Of a stretch of 64,000 bases of DNA, positions 1 through 8,836 are shown piece by piece; the stretch's first letter is position 1, and each line of letters begins with the position of its first letter. This stretch comes from Neorhizobium sp. UBA3556 (lineage in GTDB: Bacteria > Pseudomonadota > Alphaproteobacteria > Rhizobiales > Rhizobiaceae), in the NCBI GenBank assembly GCA_002376235.1, contig DFNX01000006.1:186001-250000 (forward strand), read 5' to 3'. Position numbers and translations under genes: made by a program. The notes beneath the pieces were generated by a model, which searched no databases, was not told the DNA's origin, and was given only the letters and a program-made list of their open reading frames with translations.

Positions 1-249
1 GAAGCCGAGCTTAAGGTCATTCAGGGCTCCACCTCAATCTATCAGGGACCGGCCAAACACCCGGTCGGTGATGTTCTCGCCTGGCTGTTAGCCTACGCCA
101 ATGACACTACCCGTCCGGCCAATTCGCTCGAAGCAGGCATGCTTGTCACGACCGGCGCGCTTTCCGGCGCTATGCCTTTGCCGGGACCGGGCAAGGTCGA
201 GGTCCTGCTGGCCGGAAGATATGCGCTGAATGTCGCGCTCGTTGCATGA
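1..249 (+). CDS. Fumarylacetoacetate hydrolase / 2-keto-4-pentenoate hydratase family protein, C-terminal part
   Basis: An open frame enters from the left edge and ends at TGA; only the last 82 residues are in the window. The visible part carries a segment resembling the C-terminal half of MhpD-like hydratases, HPVGDVLAWL followed by SLEAGMLVTTGALSGAMPL and a terminal strand with GRYALNVALVA. In this family the fold binds a divalent metal and acts on 2-keto-4-pentenoates or related oxo acids; the substrate here cannot be deduced because the metal-binding N-terminal half is missing. A GC-rich hairpin (about 255-271) follows the stop codon but has no clear T-run. Family assignment is moderately sure, exact function unknown. 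Confidence 0.7.
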   Translation, partial: EAELKVIQGSTSIYQGPAKHPVGDVLAWLLAYANDTTRPANSLEAGMLVTTGALSGAMPLPGPGKVEVLLAGRYALNVALVA

Positions 250-444
250 AGCGCGGGCGCTGAAGGCGCCCCTGTTCCAGCTCGCGATCTCTAAATTCCG
301 GCCACGCCGGTCAAAACAATGTCCAAGGCACAAAGGCTGCCTTGGTCTCCCTCCGGTAAATTCGTCTCCAATAACGAGATTTATCAGTGGGAGTACTGCC
401 ATCCATCATGACAGCAGCCTCCCGATCAGGAGGACGAAAACGAG

Positions 445-1593
445 ATGGCATTTCGACTGTGTTTCCCAAAAATCAACATCAGCGGTGCCGGCAGTCTGGC
501 AGAGGTTCCCGGTGAGCTTGCCGCACGCGGATTGAAGCGGCCGGTCATCATCACTGACGAGACGCTGGTCAAGTTCGGGCTCGTTGCTCCGCTTCTTGAA
601 GGCCTGAAAGCCAAGGGTATCGAAGCCTTTGTTTATGACGGCGTCGTCCCCAACCCGACCGTTCCGGTCGTCGAAGCCGCCTACAAGGTTTTCGTCGACA
701 ACAAGTGCGACGCCATTATCGGCGTTGGCGGCGGCAGCCCGATCGATACGGCGAAGGCCGTACGCATTCTTTCAGCCAATCCTGGCCCGATCACGCTTTA
801 TGAAGGTGTCGGCAAGGTCGCCAAGCCGGGTGCCTTCCTTCTCGCGGTCAATACAACTGCTGGAACCGCCGCCGAAGTAACTTCCAATGCGGTCATCACC
901 GATCCGGTTGCTCAGGTGAAGATGGTCATCATCGACGCCAATATCATACCGGATATCTCGGTCAACGATTCCGCCATGATGACCGGCATCCCGGCCGCAA
1001 CCACGGCTGCAACCGGCATGGACGCTCTTACCCATGCTATCGAGGCCTACGTTGCCAAGGGCGCACATGTCCTGACCGACTATGCGGCTCTTGAAGCAAT
1101 CCGCCTGATTTCGGCCTATCTGCCGCGCGCCGTCAAAGACGGCAAGGATCTCGAAGCCCGCGAGATGATGGCCTATGGTCAGTTCATCGCCGGTCTCGCC
1201 TTCAACAGCGCCGGTCTCGGTCTCGTCCATGCGATGGCCCACCAGCCGGGCGCCGTGAAAGATCTTCCGCACGGTGTTTGCAACGCAATCCTGATGCCGC
1301 TGGTCGAAGAGTTCAACCGCCCTTACGCGGTCGAGCGCTTTGCCCGTATTGCCGAAGCCATGGGGGTCGATATCAAGGGCCTGAGCACCGAGGATGCTTC
1401 CAAGGCTGCAATCAAGGCGATCCGCGATCTGTCTGCAACTGTCGGTATTCCAAGCGGTTTTGCGGAACTTGGCGTGACGGAAGAGGATTTTCCGCTCTGG
1501 GTCCAGAAGGCCCAGAAGGATCCTTGCGCACCGGGCAACCCGGTCGCCGCCACGGATGCGGACATTCTCGATCTCTACAAGAAAGCGCTCTGA
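445..1593 (+). CDS. Iron-containing alcohol dehydrogenase (FucO/YiaY-like)
   Basis: A 382-residue group III alcohol dehydrogenase, about the same length as E. coli FucO and YiaY. The nucleotide-binding motif GGGSPIDTAKAV is near residues 95-106. Candidate iron ligands are D193, H197, H262 and H276, in the segments MDALTHAIEAY, GLVHAMAHQPG and LPHGVCN. An AGGAGG ribosome site at 428-433 supports the start. Its position beside the rhamnose operon suggests reduction of L-lactaldehyde, the aldehyde released by RhaD, to 1,2-propanediol; that substrate is inferred, since YiaY-type enzymes have varied substrates. A strong terminator follows, so the gene is its own unit or the last gene of one starting further upstream. 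Confidence 0.85.
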   Translation: MAFRLCFPKINISGAGSLAEVPGELAARGLKRPVIITDETLVKFGLVAPLLEGLKAKGIEAFVYDGVVPNPTVPVVEAAYKVFVDNKCDAIIGVGGGSPIDTAKAVRILSANPGPITLYEGVGKVAKPGAFLLAVNTTAGTAAEVTSNAVITDPVAQVKMVIIDANIIPDISVNDSAMMTGIPAATTAATGMDALTHAIEAYVAKGAHVLTDYAALEAIRLISAYLPRAVKDGKDLEAREMMAYGQFIAGLAFNSAGLGLVHAMAHQPGAVKDLPHGVCNAILMPLVEEFNRPYAVERFARIAEAMGVDIKGLSTEDASKAAIKAIRDLSATVGIPSGFAELGVTEEDFPLWVQKAQKDPCAPGNPVAATDADILDLYKKAL

Positions 1594-1627
1594 TCTCAGG
1601 CGCAAGCCTGATCTTCCAGAACTACGG

Positions 1628-1653
1628 AGGCCCGCCTTTTCGGCGGGCCTTTT
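1628..1653 (+). terminator. Rho-independent terminator after the alcohol dehydrogenase
   Basis: A perfect 9-bp stem (AGGCCCGCC / GGCGGGCCT) with a 5-nt loop lies about 35 nt after the stop codon and is followed by a short T-run. It sits between convergent genes, so it may act on both strands, but the T-run favours the plus strand. Confidence 0.85.
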
Positions 1654-1697
1654 CAATTTCGCGGAGATGCGGAGATATTGCCTGGAGCCTGTTCGGA

Positions 1698-2540
1698 TCA
1701 GGCGTGGTTCGGGCGCGGCATGCGGCGATACTCGCTCGGCGCCATCCCGGTCATCTTGCTGAAGCTGTAGGAAAAGTAGTTGCTGTCGTTGAAACCGCAG
1801 GAAAAGGCGATGTCGGTGACGCTGTCACTGGTCCCGCGCAGGGCACGCATGGCCTTGCTCAGTCTCAGCTTGACCAGATAGTTGTGCGGTGTCGTCGCCG
1901 TCGCCTCGCGAAATGCCCGGCTGAAGCTGCGTGAGGAATAGCCGAACCGCTGCGCGACACTTTCCAGGTCGATATCCTCGGTGCAATTGTGCCTGAGATA
2001 GTTCAGCACATGGCCAAGCCGTGCCGCATTCGGCAGGCCTTTGGCATCGGTCGCAAATTGCGATCGCGACAGGATGATCGAGAGCTGGTTGAACAATGCC
2101 TCCGACATTGCATCCGAAAGCGGATCGGACCGACGCGCCTCGTTCTCCAATGCTTCGACGAGCGGTTTGACTTGTGCGAGCACATCCTCCGTCAACTGCC
2201 AGTGGCGTCGCGTCCCCTGCTCGCTATCTGCCGAACACCGCATGATGTCGAGAAAATCATGGCGCCCGGAAGCCCTGTCTGGCCGGAAGAGTATGTTGGT
2301 GAGATAAAGATCATCGACCTGCTCATAGGCGTGGTGGTCGTCGGCCTTGATGTAGAAAAGCTCGCCGCAGGTTATGAAATGCGGCTCGTCGTTCAACATA
2401 TGCCAGCCATTGCCTGAGAGGACGATCATGATCTCGTGAAAATCATGGTCGTGCATCGGAAACGGCGTCTGCGGAGACCGCTGCTCGACGATGACCGCTT
2501 GCGCGTCCGAATGGAAAAATTCCTTGGCCAAGAGCTTCAT
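1698..2540 (-). CDS. AraC-family rhamnose regulator (RhaS/RhaR-like)
   Basis: A 280-residue AraC/XylS activator. The N-terminal cupin-like sensor (about 1-160) has HDHDFHEIMIVLSG and a segment (DDLYLTNILFRPD) closely resembling the E. coli RhaS sensor. The C-terminal 100 residues form the double helix-turn-helix DNA-binding domain (ESVAQRFGYSSRSFSRAFRE; VTDIAFSCGFNDSNYFSYSF). It is transcribed away from rhaBADM, and the 237-bp gap between the two starts is the expected control region. By analogy with E. coli it should bind L-rhamnose and activate rhaB. Whether it matches RhaS or RhaR cannot be decided, because only one regulator is present. Confidence 0.85.
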   Translation of the reverse strand: MKLLAKEFFHSDAQAVIVEQRSPQTPFPMHDHDFHEIMIVLSGNGWHMLNDEPHFITCGELFYIKADDHHAYEQVDDLYLTNILFRPDRASGRHDFLDIMRCSADSEQGTRRHWQLTEDVLAQVKPLVEALENEARRSDPLSDAMSEALFNQLSIILSRSQFATDAKGLPNAARLGHVLNYLRHNCTEDIDLESVAQRFGYSSRSFSRAFREATATTPHNYLVKLRLSKAMRALRGTSDSVTDIAFSCGFNDSNYFSYSFSKMTGMAPSEYRRMPRPNHA

Positions 2541-2777
2541 CGAATCAACACCGCATAATCACGCACCGAAAATCAGATAGCGCATTTGAAATTGCCGATC
2601 TCCGATCTGCATCAATGCGGCGTTCATTCTTCCTCCAATACAGGCCGTCAAAAGAGTTCAGAAGCACTGATATCATCTTCGAATAATGACGCGTATCAGT
2701 AAATCTCGTGTCTGCTTCTTCAAGGCGCCGGCCCCGCGACTACGGCTAAGGTGCTGAAAACGCAGAAGAGAACATGC
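2541..2777. promoter_or_regulatory. Divergent control region between the rhaS-like regulator and rhaB
   Basis: These 237 bp lie between divergent start codons and must hold the promoter of rhaB and probably that of the regulator. I see AT-rich stretches and a small TGATATCA palindrome near 2669-2676, but no confident RhaS half-site repeat or CRP site by eye. Confidence 0.5.
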
Positions 2778-4253
2778 ATGAAAATGCCGGGAAAAATCGC
2801 CGCCGTCGATATCGGTGCCAGTAGTGGTCGGGTCATCCTGAGTGAACTCAAGGATGGCGTTTTGTCGCTGACGGAGGCTCACCGTTTTGAGAACACGTTG
2901 GGCAATGACGATACTTCAGGACATCAATGCTGGGATCTCGATTTCCTTGAAGCCGAAATGCGCAAAGGTCTCACCATCGCCAGTCAGCAGGAGCCTTTGG
3001 CAAGCGTTGGCGTGGATACCTGGGGTGTGGACTATGTGCTGCTGGATGAGAAGCTCGAACGGATAGGCCCGGCCGTATCCTACCGCGATCACCGTACCGA
3101 TACGATGATGGAGGAGGTTTTCGCTCAGGTACCCCGTGCGGAAATCTATCGCCGAACCGGCATCCAGTTCCTGCAGTTCAACTCGCTCTATCAACTGGCG
3201 GCGACAGTTCGGCAGCATCCCGAATGGCTGGCTCGCGCCCGCCATTTCCTGATGATCCCGGATTATCTTCACTTCCGTCTCAGCGGTGTACTCTCCAACG
3301 AATATACCAATGCGACGACGACGCAGCTCTTCAATCTGGACAAGGACGATTGGGATGCGGATCTGCTTGGTGTGGCGGGCCTGTCGAAAGAGGTAATGAT
3401 GCGGCCGGTAGAGGCCGGCACCATTCTTGGTGAAATGCCATGCCCTCATGGCCGCGACGCGATCAAGGTGATCGCGCCTGCCACACATGATACCGGTTCG
3501 GCGGTTGCGGCAGCACCGCTCGCGACCGAGGATGAAGCTTTCATCAGCTCGGGCACATGGTCGCTGATGGGTATCGAGAGCAAAACCCCCTTTGCCGATG
3601 CGCAGGCGCTGGCCGCGAATGTATCGAACGAGGGCGGTGTCGAGCGGCGCTACCGGATCTTGAAGAACATCATGGGTTTCTGGCTGATCCAAAGGGTCCG
3701 GAAAGAACTGGGTTCGCCTGATCATGCAAGGCTCGTGATGGCGGCAGGTGATTGCTCGCCCTGGCAAAGCCTGATCGACCCCCAAAACGCCCGTTTCCTC
3801 AATCCAGATAATATGACCGAGGAAATCCAGGCGTTCTGCCGGGAAACGGGACAACCCGTACCGGAAAGCGCGGGCGCCCTTTCTCGCTGCATTTTCGACA
3901 GTCTGGCACTATCCTATCGCCGCGTTAAGGAAGAGCTGGAGGCTTTGCGCGGACGGCCGGTCAATCGCATCCGTATCGTCGGTGGCGGCAGCCAGAATGA
4001 TCTCGTCAACCAACTCTGCGCTGATGCCTGCGATATTCCAGTAACAGCCGGCCCGATCGAGACGACGGCGCTTGGAAATGTCTGCGTGCAGATGATCGCG
4101 CTCGGCCAGCTTTCCGGCCTTGATGAAGCGCGGGCGCTCGTGCGCCATTCATTCCCTCTAACCGAATATGTTCCCCACCAGCGTGTACCCCAATCCGTCT
4201 GGAACCTTTTCCAGTCGCTTAGCGCGCTATCAGTTGAAGAAGGACAAGCTTGA
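2778..4253 (+). CDS. rhaB: L-rhamnulokinase
   Basis: A FGGY-family carbohydrate kinase of 491 residues (E. coli RhaB is 489) that phosphorylates L-rhamnulose to L-rhamnulose 1-phosphate. The first actin-like domain opens with AAVDIGASSGRV (phosphate-1 motif) and carries WGVDYVLLD. The second has THDTGSA, SSGTWSLMG and the adenosine motif RIVGGGSQND. An upstream in-frame GTG at 2751 exists, but the ATG at 2778 is better placed behind a purine-rich site and gives the usual N-terminus; a second ATG lies two codons further on. It overlaps rhaA by 4 nt, so translation is probably coupled. Confidence 0.93.
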   Translation: MKMPGKIAAVDIGASSGRVILSELKDGVLSLTEAHRFENTLGNDDTSGHQCWDLDFLEAEMRKGLTIASQQEPLASVGVDTWGVDYVLLDEKLERIGPAVSYRDHRTDTMMEEVFAQVPRAEIYRRTGIQFLQFNSLYQLAATVRQHPEWLARARHFLMIPDYLHFRLSGVLSNEYTNATTTQLFNLDKDDWDADLLGVAGLSKEVMMRPVEAGTILGEMPCPHGRDAIKVIAPATHDTGSAVAAAPLATEDEAFISSGTWSLMGIESKTPFADAQALAANVSNEGGVERRYRILKNIMGFWLIQRVRKELGSPDHARLVMAAGDCSPWQSLIDPQNARFLNPDNMTEEIQAFCRETGQPVPESAGALSRCIFDSLALSYRRVKEELEALRGRPVNRIRIVGGGSQNDLVNQLCADACDIPVTAGPIETTALGNVCVQMIALGQLSGLDEARALVRHSFPLTEYVPHQRVPQSVWNLFQSLSALSVEEGQA

Positions 4254-5524
4254 TGAGCCGATCACAAAAAGTCGAAGCCGCTTATGCCATAGCGCGTGAT
4301 GTCTTCGCCGCTACCGGTATCGATACAGAGGTGGCTCTCAACCGCCTCGACACCATTCCGATTTCGATGCATTGCTGGCAGGGCGATGACGTTCGCGGCT
4401 TTGAAAACCCGGCCGGGCAGCTTACCGGCGGCATTCAGGTCAGCGGCAACTATCCCGGTCGCGCAAGCACGCCTGGCGAGTTACGCGCCGATCTCGATTT
4501 CGCCATGGCGCAGATTCCAGGTCAGAAGCGGCTTAATCTTCACGCCATCTATCTCGAAAGCGACAAGCCGGTTGAGCGTGATGCTATCGAACCCCACCAT
4601 TTCCAGAACTGGGTCGAATGGGCCAGGAAAGCCGGGATTGGACTGGATTTCAACCCGACCTGCTTCTCGCATCCTTTGAGCGAAGATGGATTGACGCTCA
4701 GCCATCCCGACAAGGCGGTGCGCGATTTCTGGATCGCCCATTGCCAGGCAAGCCGCAAGGTCAGCGAATATTTCGGCAAGGAGCTGGGCACGCCATCGGT
4801 GATGAACATCTGGGTGCCGGATGGGATGAAGGATTTGCCTGCCGACCGGTTCGCGCCGCGTGAGCGTCTCGCCCAGTCGCTGGATGCGATCATTGCCGAA
4901 AAGATCTCGCGCGAATTCCACAAGGATGCGGTCGAAAGCAAACTGTTCGGCATCGGTGCTGAAAGCTACACGGTCGGCTCCAGCGAGTTCTGCATGGGCT
5001 ATGCCACGAGCCGCAAAACGCTGCTTTGCCTTGATGCCGGTCACTTCCATCCGACCGAAGTCATCTCCGACAAACTGTCCTCCGTACTGCAATTCGTCGA
5101 TGAAGTTCTCCTGCACGTCTCCCGCCCGGTCCGTTGGGACAGCGACCATGTCGTGCTGTTCGATGACGAACTTCAGGCAATCGCCAACGAACTGATCCGG
5201 GGCGACATCCTCGACAAGGTCAATATCGGCCTCGATTTCTTCGATGCCAGCATCAATCGCGTGGCCGCCTGGGTGATCGGCACGCGCAACACCCGCAAGG
5301 CGCTTCTGCGCGCTCTGCTTGAGCCGGCTTCTGGGCTGAAACGGGCGGAAGGAGAGCGGGACTTCACGACAAGATTGGCGATGATGGAAGAAGCCAAATC
5401 AATGCCGTGGTCCGCGGTTTGGGATTTTTATTGCCTCAGCAGAAACGTGCCGGTCGGCATCGCCTGGCTGGACGAAGTCAAAAATTATGAACGAAACGTG
5501 CTGAGCAAACGAAAGGCCGCATGA
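4250..5524 (+). CDS. rhaA: L-rhamnose isomerase
   Basis: A 424-residue isomerase converting L-rhamnose to L-rhamnulose, almost collinear with the 419-residue E. coli RhaA. Recognisable stretches include ISMHCWQGDDVRGFENP, LNLHAIYLESD, GIGAESYTVGSSEFCMG, CLDAGHFHPTEVISDK and HVSRPVRWDSDHVV; the last ones contain the metal-binding acidic and histidine residues of this TIM-barrel family. It overlaps rhaB upstream and rhaD downstream by 4 nt each. It is the enterobacterial RhaA type. The RhaI-type isomerase described in rhizobial rhamnose loci would not be expected to align this closely to RhaA. Confidence 0.95.
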   Translation: MMSRSQKVEAAYAIARDVFAATGIDTEVALNRLDTIPISMHCWQGDDVRGFENPAGQLTGGIQVSGNYPGRASTPGELRADLDFAMAQIPGQKRLNLHAIYLESDKPVERDAIEPHHFQNWVEWARKAGIGLDFNPTCFSHPLSEDGLTLSHPDKAVRDFWIAHCQASRKVSEYFGKELGTPSVMNIWVPDGMKDLPADRFAPRERLAQSLDAIIAEKISREFHKDAVESKLFGIGAESYTVGSSEFCMGYATSRKTLLCLDAGHFHPTEVISDKLSSVLQFVDEVLLHVSRPVRWDSDHVVLFDDELQAIANELIRGDILDKVNIGLDFFDASINRVAAWVIGTRNTRKALLRALLEPASGLKRAEGERDFTTRLAMMEEAKSMPWSAVWDFYCLSRNVPVGIAWLDEVKNYERNVLSKRKAA

Positions 5525-6375
5525 TCATGACACTGCATACTGCAAATTCCTGGTTCGTAACCGCCATGGTCAAGGCGACCTCGGACATGTGGCTGAAGGG
5601 GTGGGACGAGCGCAATGGCGGCAATGTAAGCCTGCGTCTGCTGCCGGAGGACGTTGCTCCCTATCTGGCGCAGTGGCCGGCAAATCGCAGCGCCCCGATC
5701 AGCGATCCGCTGCCGGAGCTGGCCGGCCAGTATTATATCGTTACCGGTACGGGCAAATATTTCCGCAACGTTCAGCTCGATCCGGCTGCCAACATGGGTG
5801 TCGTCCAGGTGGCGCCGGACGGTGCATCGGTGAAGATCCTTTGGGGGTTCACCGATGGCGGTGCGCCGACGTCCGAGCTTGCCTCACACCTGAAGTCTCA
5901 CGGTGTTCGCCAGAAGGTCAGCAACGGCCGCGACCGCGTCATCATGCATTGCCATGCGACCAATCTTCTGGCGCTGACTTATGTATTGGACCTCGATTCG
6001 GCAAATGTTACCCGCGCTCTCTGGGAATCCAGCACCGAATGCCTCGTGGTCTTCCCGCAGGGCGTTGGCACGATGGGCTGGCTCGTTCCGGGTACCGACA
6101 CGATCGGCGATGCGACCGCCAGGGAGATGGCCAATCACACGCTGGTCATGTGGCCCTTCCACGGTATTTTCGGCACGGGCGATACGCTGGATGAGGCCTT
6201 CGGCCTGATCGATACGGCTGAAAAAGCAGCCGAAGTCCTCGTTAAGGTCATTTCCATGGGAGGTGCTCGACAGACCATCACAACCCAGGATCTGATAGAT
6301 TTGGGTGCTCGCTTCGGCGTCGAGCCGATGGCGGAAGCGATGGCGGTCGAAAACTGGCGACTGGCCGGGAAATAA
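5521..6375 (+). CDS. rhaD: L-rhamnulose-1-phosphate aldolase
   Basis: A class II aldolase of 284 residues that splits L-rhamnulose 1-phosphate into dihydroxyacetone phosphate and L-lactaldehyde. Zinc-binding histidines are in IMHCHATN (H143, H145), with a third in the WPFHGIFG segment; the catalytic glutamate is in PTSEL (E119). It closely parallels the E. coli protein from WFVTAMVKAT to the end. The ATG at 5521 overlaps rhaA; a second ATG at 5527 is better spaced from AAAGG at 5512-5516, so the true N-terminus may be two codons shorter. Confidence 0.95.
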   Translation: MIMTLHTANSWFVTAMVKATSDMWLKGWDERNGGNVSLRLLPEDVAPYLAQWPANRSAPISDPLPELAGQYYIVTGTGKYFRNVQLDPAANMGVVQVAPDGASVKILWGFTDGGAPTSELASHLKSHGVRQKVSNGRDRVIMHCHATNLLALTYVLDLDSANVTRALWESSTECLVVFPQGVGTMGWLVPGTDTIGDATAREMANHTLVMWPFHGIFGTGDTLDEAFGLIDTAEKAAEVLVKVISMGGARQTITTQDLIDLGARFGVEPMAEAMAVENWRLAGK

Positions 6376-6387
6376 GGGAGAAAAGCC

Positions 6388-6720
6388 ATGGTCGCAGTGG
6401 AAACTAAGATCCGGAAGGCATTCGTCATGCAGGTCTTTGCTGACAAGCATGACGAATACAAGCGTCGTCACGACGAGATCTGGCCGAAGCTTGCCGAGAC
6501 GCTGAAGGACCATGGCGCATCCTCTTACGCCATCTATCTCGACGAGGCGCGGAGCCTGCTTTTCGCCTCTGTCGAGATCGTGTCGGAAGAACGCTGGGCA
6601 GCTGTCGCAGACACCGCGATCTGCAAGGAATGGTGGGCTTTCATGACCGAAGTCATGCCCAGTAATCCCGACAACAGCCCCGTCTCACAGGAATTGAAGG
6701 AAGTTTTCTACCTGCCGTGA
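6388..6720 (+). CDS. rhaM: L-rhamnose mutarotase
   Basis: A 110-residue protein very similar to E. coli RhaM (104 residues; the rhizobial homologue is called RhaU). It interconverts the anomers of L-rhamnose and so speeds supply of the form used by the isomerase. Conserved segments are IRKAFVMQVFAD, RRHDEIWPKL, YAIYLDEARSLLFA and the terminal EVFYLP. It follows rhaD by 12 nt and closes the rhaBADM operon. No rhamnose transporter gene lies in the window, so uptake must be encoded elsewhere. Confidence 0.93.
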   Translation: MVAVETKIRKAFVMQVFADKHDEYKRRHDEIWPKLAETLKDHGASSYAIYLDEARSLLFASVEIVSEERWAAVADTAICKEWWAFMTEVMPSNPDNSPVSQELKEVFYLP

Positions 6721-6791
6721 GCAGACGGAGAGACGATTTCCGGCCTTTCGCAAAGCCGTAACTTGCCGGAAGATGAACTACACTTCCGTGA

Positions 6792-6823
6792 TTTCGCCCG
6801 CCTCGTCGAGATGGCGGGCGAAA
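6792..6823. terminator. Bidirectional terminator between rhaM and ilvE
   Basis: A perfect 11-bp inverted repeat (TTTCGCCCGCC / GGCGGGCGAAA) with a 10-nt loop lies between convergent genes. The T/A ends of the stem give a weak T-run on either strand, so it could end both the rhamnose operon and the branched-chain operon. Confidence 0.7.
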
Positions 6824-6849
6824 CCATAATATGGGTGACGTTCGATGCG

Positions 6850-7935
6850 TCAGGTGACCGGGATCGTGTGAAGCCAGCCATGGCTGTCGGCAAGTGCCTG
6901 GGTCTGGATGCCAACCAGCTTGTTTCGGAGCAGGGTCGTGACCGCTCCCGTCTCGCCGGTGCCGATGGTGAGCGAGCCGTTGCGGTGCTTGAGCTCTCCG
7001 ATACCGGCAACGACAGCCGCCGTACCACAGGCAAAGGCTTCGACCAGACGCCCGGAGGCGGCATCCGCCTGCAATTCGTCAAAGGCGTAGGGGCGTTCCT
7101 CAACCGCGATATTGTTGTCCTTCGCAAGCGTCAGGACGGAGTTGCGGGTAATGCCGGGCAGGATGGTGCCGAGCGGCGGTGTGACCATCGATCCGTCGTT
7201 GAAGACGAAGAAGATATTCATGCCACCGAGTTCCTCGATCCATTTGCGCTCGGCGGCATCAAGAAACAGGACCTGGTCGCAGCCGTGCTTACCGGCTTCT
7301 GCCTGAGCGATCAGGCTTGCCGCATAATTGCCGCCGCACTTGGCAGCGCCGGTGCCGCCGACAGCCGCACGGGTGTAATCTTCGGAAACCCAGATCTTCA
7401 CCGGCTTGGCGCCGCCCTTGAAATAGGGGCCGACCGGCGAGGCGATGACGCAGAAGATGTATTCCTTCGACGGACGGACGCCGAGGAAGGACTCGTTGGC
7501 AAACATGAACGGCCGAAGATAGAGGCTGCCGCCATTGCCTTCCGGCACCCATTTTCTGTCCACGGCAACCAGCTTTTCGATGGCAGCAAGAAAATCCTCT
7601 TCGGGTAGTTCGGGCATGGCGAGCCGGCGCGCCGAGGCGTTGAAGCGTTTTGCGTTCTGATCCGGGCGGAACAGCACGACCTTGCCATCGGCAGCCCGGT
7701 AAGCCTTCATCCCTTCGAAGATTTCCTGCGCGTAATGAAGCACACTGCTGGCCGGATCGAGAGCGAAGGGGGCGCGAGCGGTTACCTGCGCCGAATGCCA
7801 GCCCTTGTCGGCGCTCCAGTGTATTACGGCCATGTGATCGCTGAACAGCGTTCCGAAACCGAGGTTCTGGAAGGCGAGGGCGCGATCGGCCTCTGCCATC
7901 GGGTTAGCATTCTTGATGATTTCGAATTCCAGCAT
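6850..7935 (-). CDS. ilvE: Branched-chain amino acid aminotransferase
   Basis: A fold-type IV PLP aminotransferase of 361 residues that interconverts Leu/Ile/Val with their 2-oxo acids. The PLP lysine is K199 in AAKCGGNYAAS, and the family segments EIFEGMKAYR, FNASARRLAMPE and LYLRPFMFA are present. The frame stays open further upstream, but the ATG at 7935 has an AGGTGA site directly before it and matches the usual N-terminus (MLEFEI). It follows the CitE-like gene by 58 nt on the same strand and is the last gene before the terminator. In this setting it probably feeds the 2-oxo acid dehydrogenase, that is, a catabolic role. Confidence 0.93.
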   Translation of the reverse strand: MLEFEIIKNANPMAEADRALAFQNLGFGTLFSDHMAVIHWSADKGWHSAQVTARAPFALDPASSVLHYAQEIFEGMKAYRAADGKVVLFRPDQNAKRFNASARRLAMPELPEEDFLAAIEKLVAVDRKWVPEGNGGSLYLRPFMFANESFLGVRPSKEYIFCVIASPVGPYFKGGAKPVKIWVSEDYTRAAVGGTGAAKCGGNYAASLIAQAEAGKHGCDQVLFLDAAERKWIEELGGMNIFFVFNDGSMVTPPLGTILPGITRNSVLTLAKDNNIAVEERPYAFDELQADAASGRLVEAFACGTAAVVAGIGELKHRNGSLTIGTGETGAVTTLLRNKLVGIQTQALADSHGWLHTIPVT

Positions 7936-7993
7936 GGGGTCACCTAGAGATATGGATCGGCCGCTCACGCGCGGCTTTGTCGGCGCTGTTGAA

Positions 7994-8836
7994 TCACGGA
8001 GACTGCTTTTCGGCAAGTCCAAGCAATCGCCTTGCCTGCTTTAGATGCGGTTTATCGATCATTCGGCCGGCGAAACTGAGGACTCCCTGTCCCGGATTGG
8101 CGGAAAATGCATCCACGATCGCCTGTGCCTGCGCCAGCTCTTCGCTCGTCGGGGTGAAGGCTGCGTTTATAACGGGCAGCTGTTCAGGATGGATCGCCAT
8201 CATGCCGGTAAAGCCGTCCCGTCTTGCGCGCCGGGCATAGGCCGCCAGCCCGTTGAGATCACGGAATGCCGGATAGACCGTTTCAATTGCCTCCACGCCT
8301 GCGGCATGCGCGCCGAAGAGGGTGAGAGAGCGGAGCATTTCATAGGGTGGGGTGTATCGCCCATCTTCTTCACGTGAACTGGTAGCACCGATTGCGGCCG
8401 GCAGGTCTTCCGCGCCCCAGGTGAGGCCAAGGATCAGATGCCGGATGCTGCGATAACTGCCGAGTTCGAAGACTGCTGCCGGCGTTTCGGTAGCAATAGG
8501 CAGGATCGGAATGTCTGGCGCGTGGACCGCCAGCGCCTCGACGCTTGCTCCACCTTCGGCTTTCGGCAGGACGAACGCATCGGGCTTCGCATCCTTCAAA
8601 GCGTCGAGATCATCGCCTAGAAGGCCGCTGTCGAGCGGGTTTATTCGGACGAAGAGTTTTCGGCTTCGCTTGGCGGAACGGAGAAATCCGGCGGTCATTT
8701 GCCTTGCCGTCGCCTTCGCCTCGAGCGCAACGGAATCCTCCAGGTCAAGGATCAGTGCGTCGGCATCGAGCCCGAGCGCCTTCTCCATCCGGTCTGGCCG
8801 GTCACCGGGAACGAAGAGCAGGGAGCGCAATGTCAT
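7994..8836 (-). CDS. CitE-like beta-hydroxyacyl-CoA lyase (HpcH/HpaI family), candidate HMG-CoA lyase
   Basis: A 280-residue TIM-barrel lyase of the citrate-lyase-beta / malyl-CoA lyase family. The signature segments are LLFVPGDRPDRMEKAL, DALILDLEDSV, LFVRINPLDSG, ATETPAAV (metal-binding Glu) and WGAEDLPAAIG (acidic metal ligand). No citrate lyase alpha or gamma genes are nearby, so it is not part of citrate lyase. It overlaps the MaoC-like gene by 4 nt inside the leucine operon. M. tuberculosis Rv2498c, a CitE homologue in a similar bkd/acyl-CoA dehydrogenase/carboxylase neighbourhood, cleaves HMG-CoA of the R configuration. By context this protein likely does the same; malyl- or citramalyl-CoA cleavage remains possible. 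Confidence 0.8.
   Translation of the reverse strand: MTLRSLLFVPGDRPDRMEKALGLDADALILDLEDSVALEAKATARQMTAGFLRSAKRSRKLFVRINPLDSGLLGDDLDALKDAKPDAFVLPKAEGGASVEALAVHAPDIPILPIATETPAAVFELGSYRSIRHLILGLTWGAEDLPAAIGATSSREEDGRYTPPYEMLRSLTLFGAHAAGVEAIETVYPAFRDLNGLAAYARRARRDGFTGMMAIHPEQLPVINAAFTPTSEELAQAQAIVDAFSANPGQGVLSFAGRMIDKPHLKQARRLLGLAEKQSP

Noticed and set aside
255..271. Hairpin after the first gene as a firm terminator
   Set aside because: A 6-bp GC stem exists (GGGCGC/GCGCCC) but no T-run follows.
7994..8836. Citrate lyase beta subunit as the function of the CitE-like gene
   Set aside because: No alpha, gamma or accessory citrate lyase genes are nearby; the operon is for branched-chain acyl-CoA metabolism.
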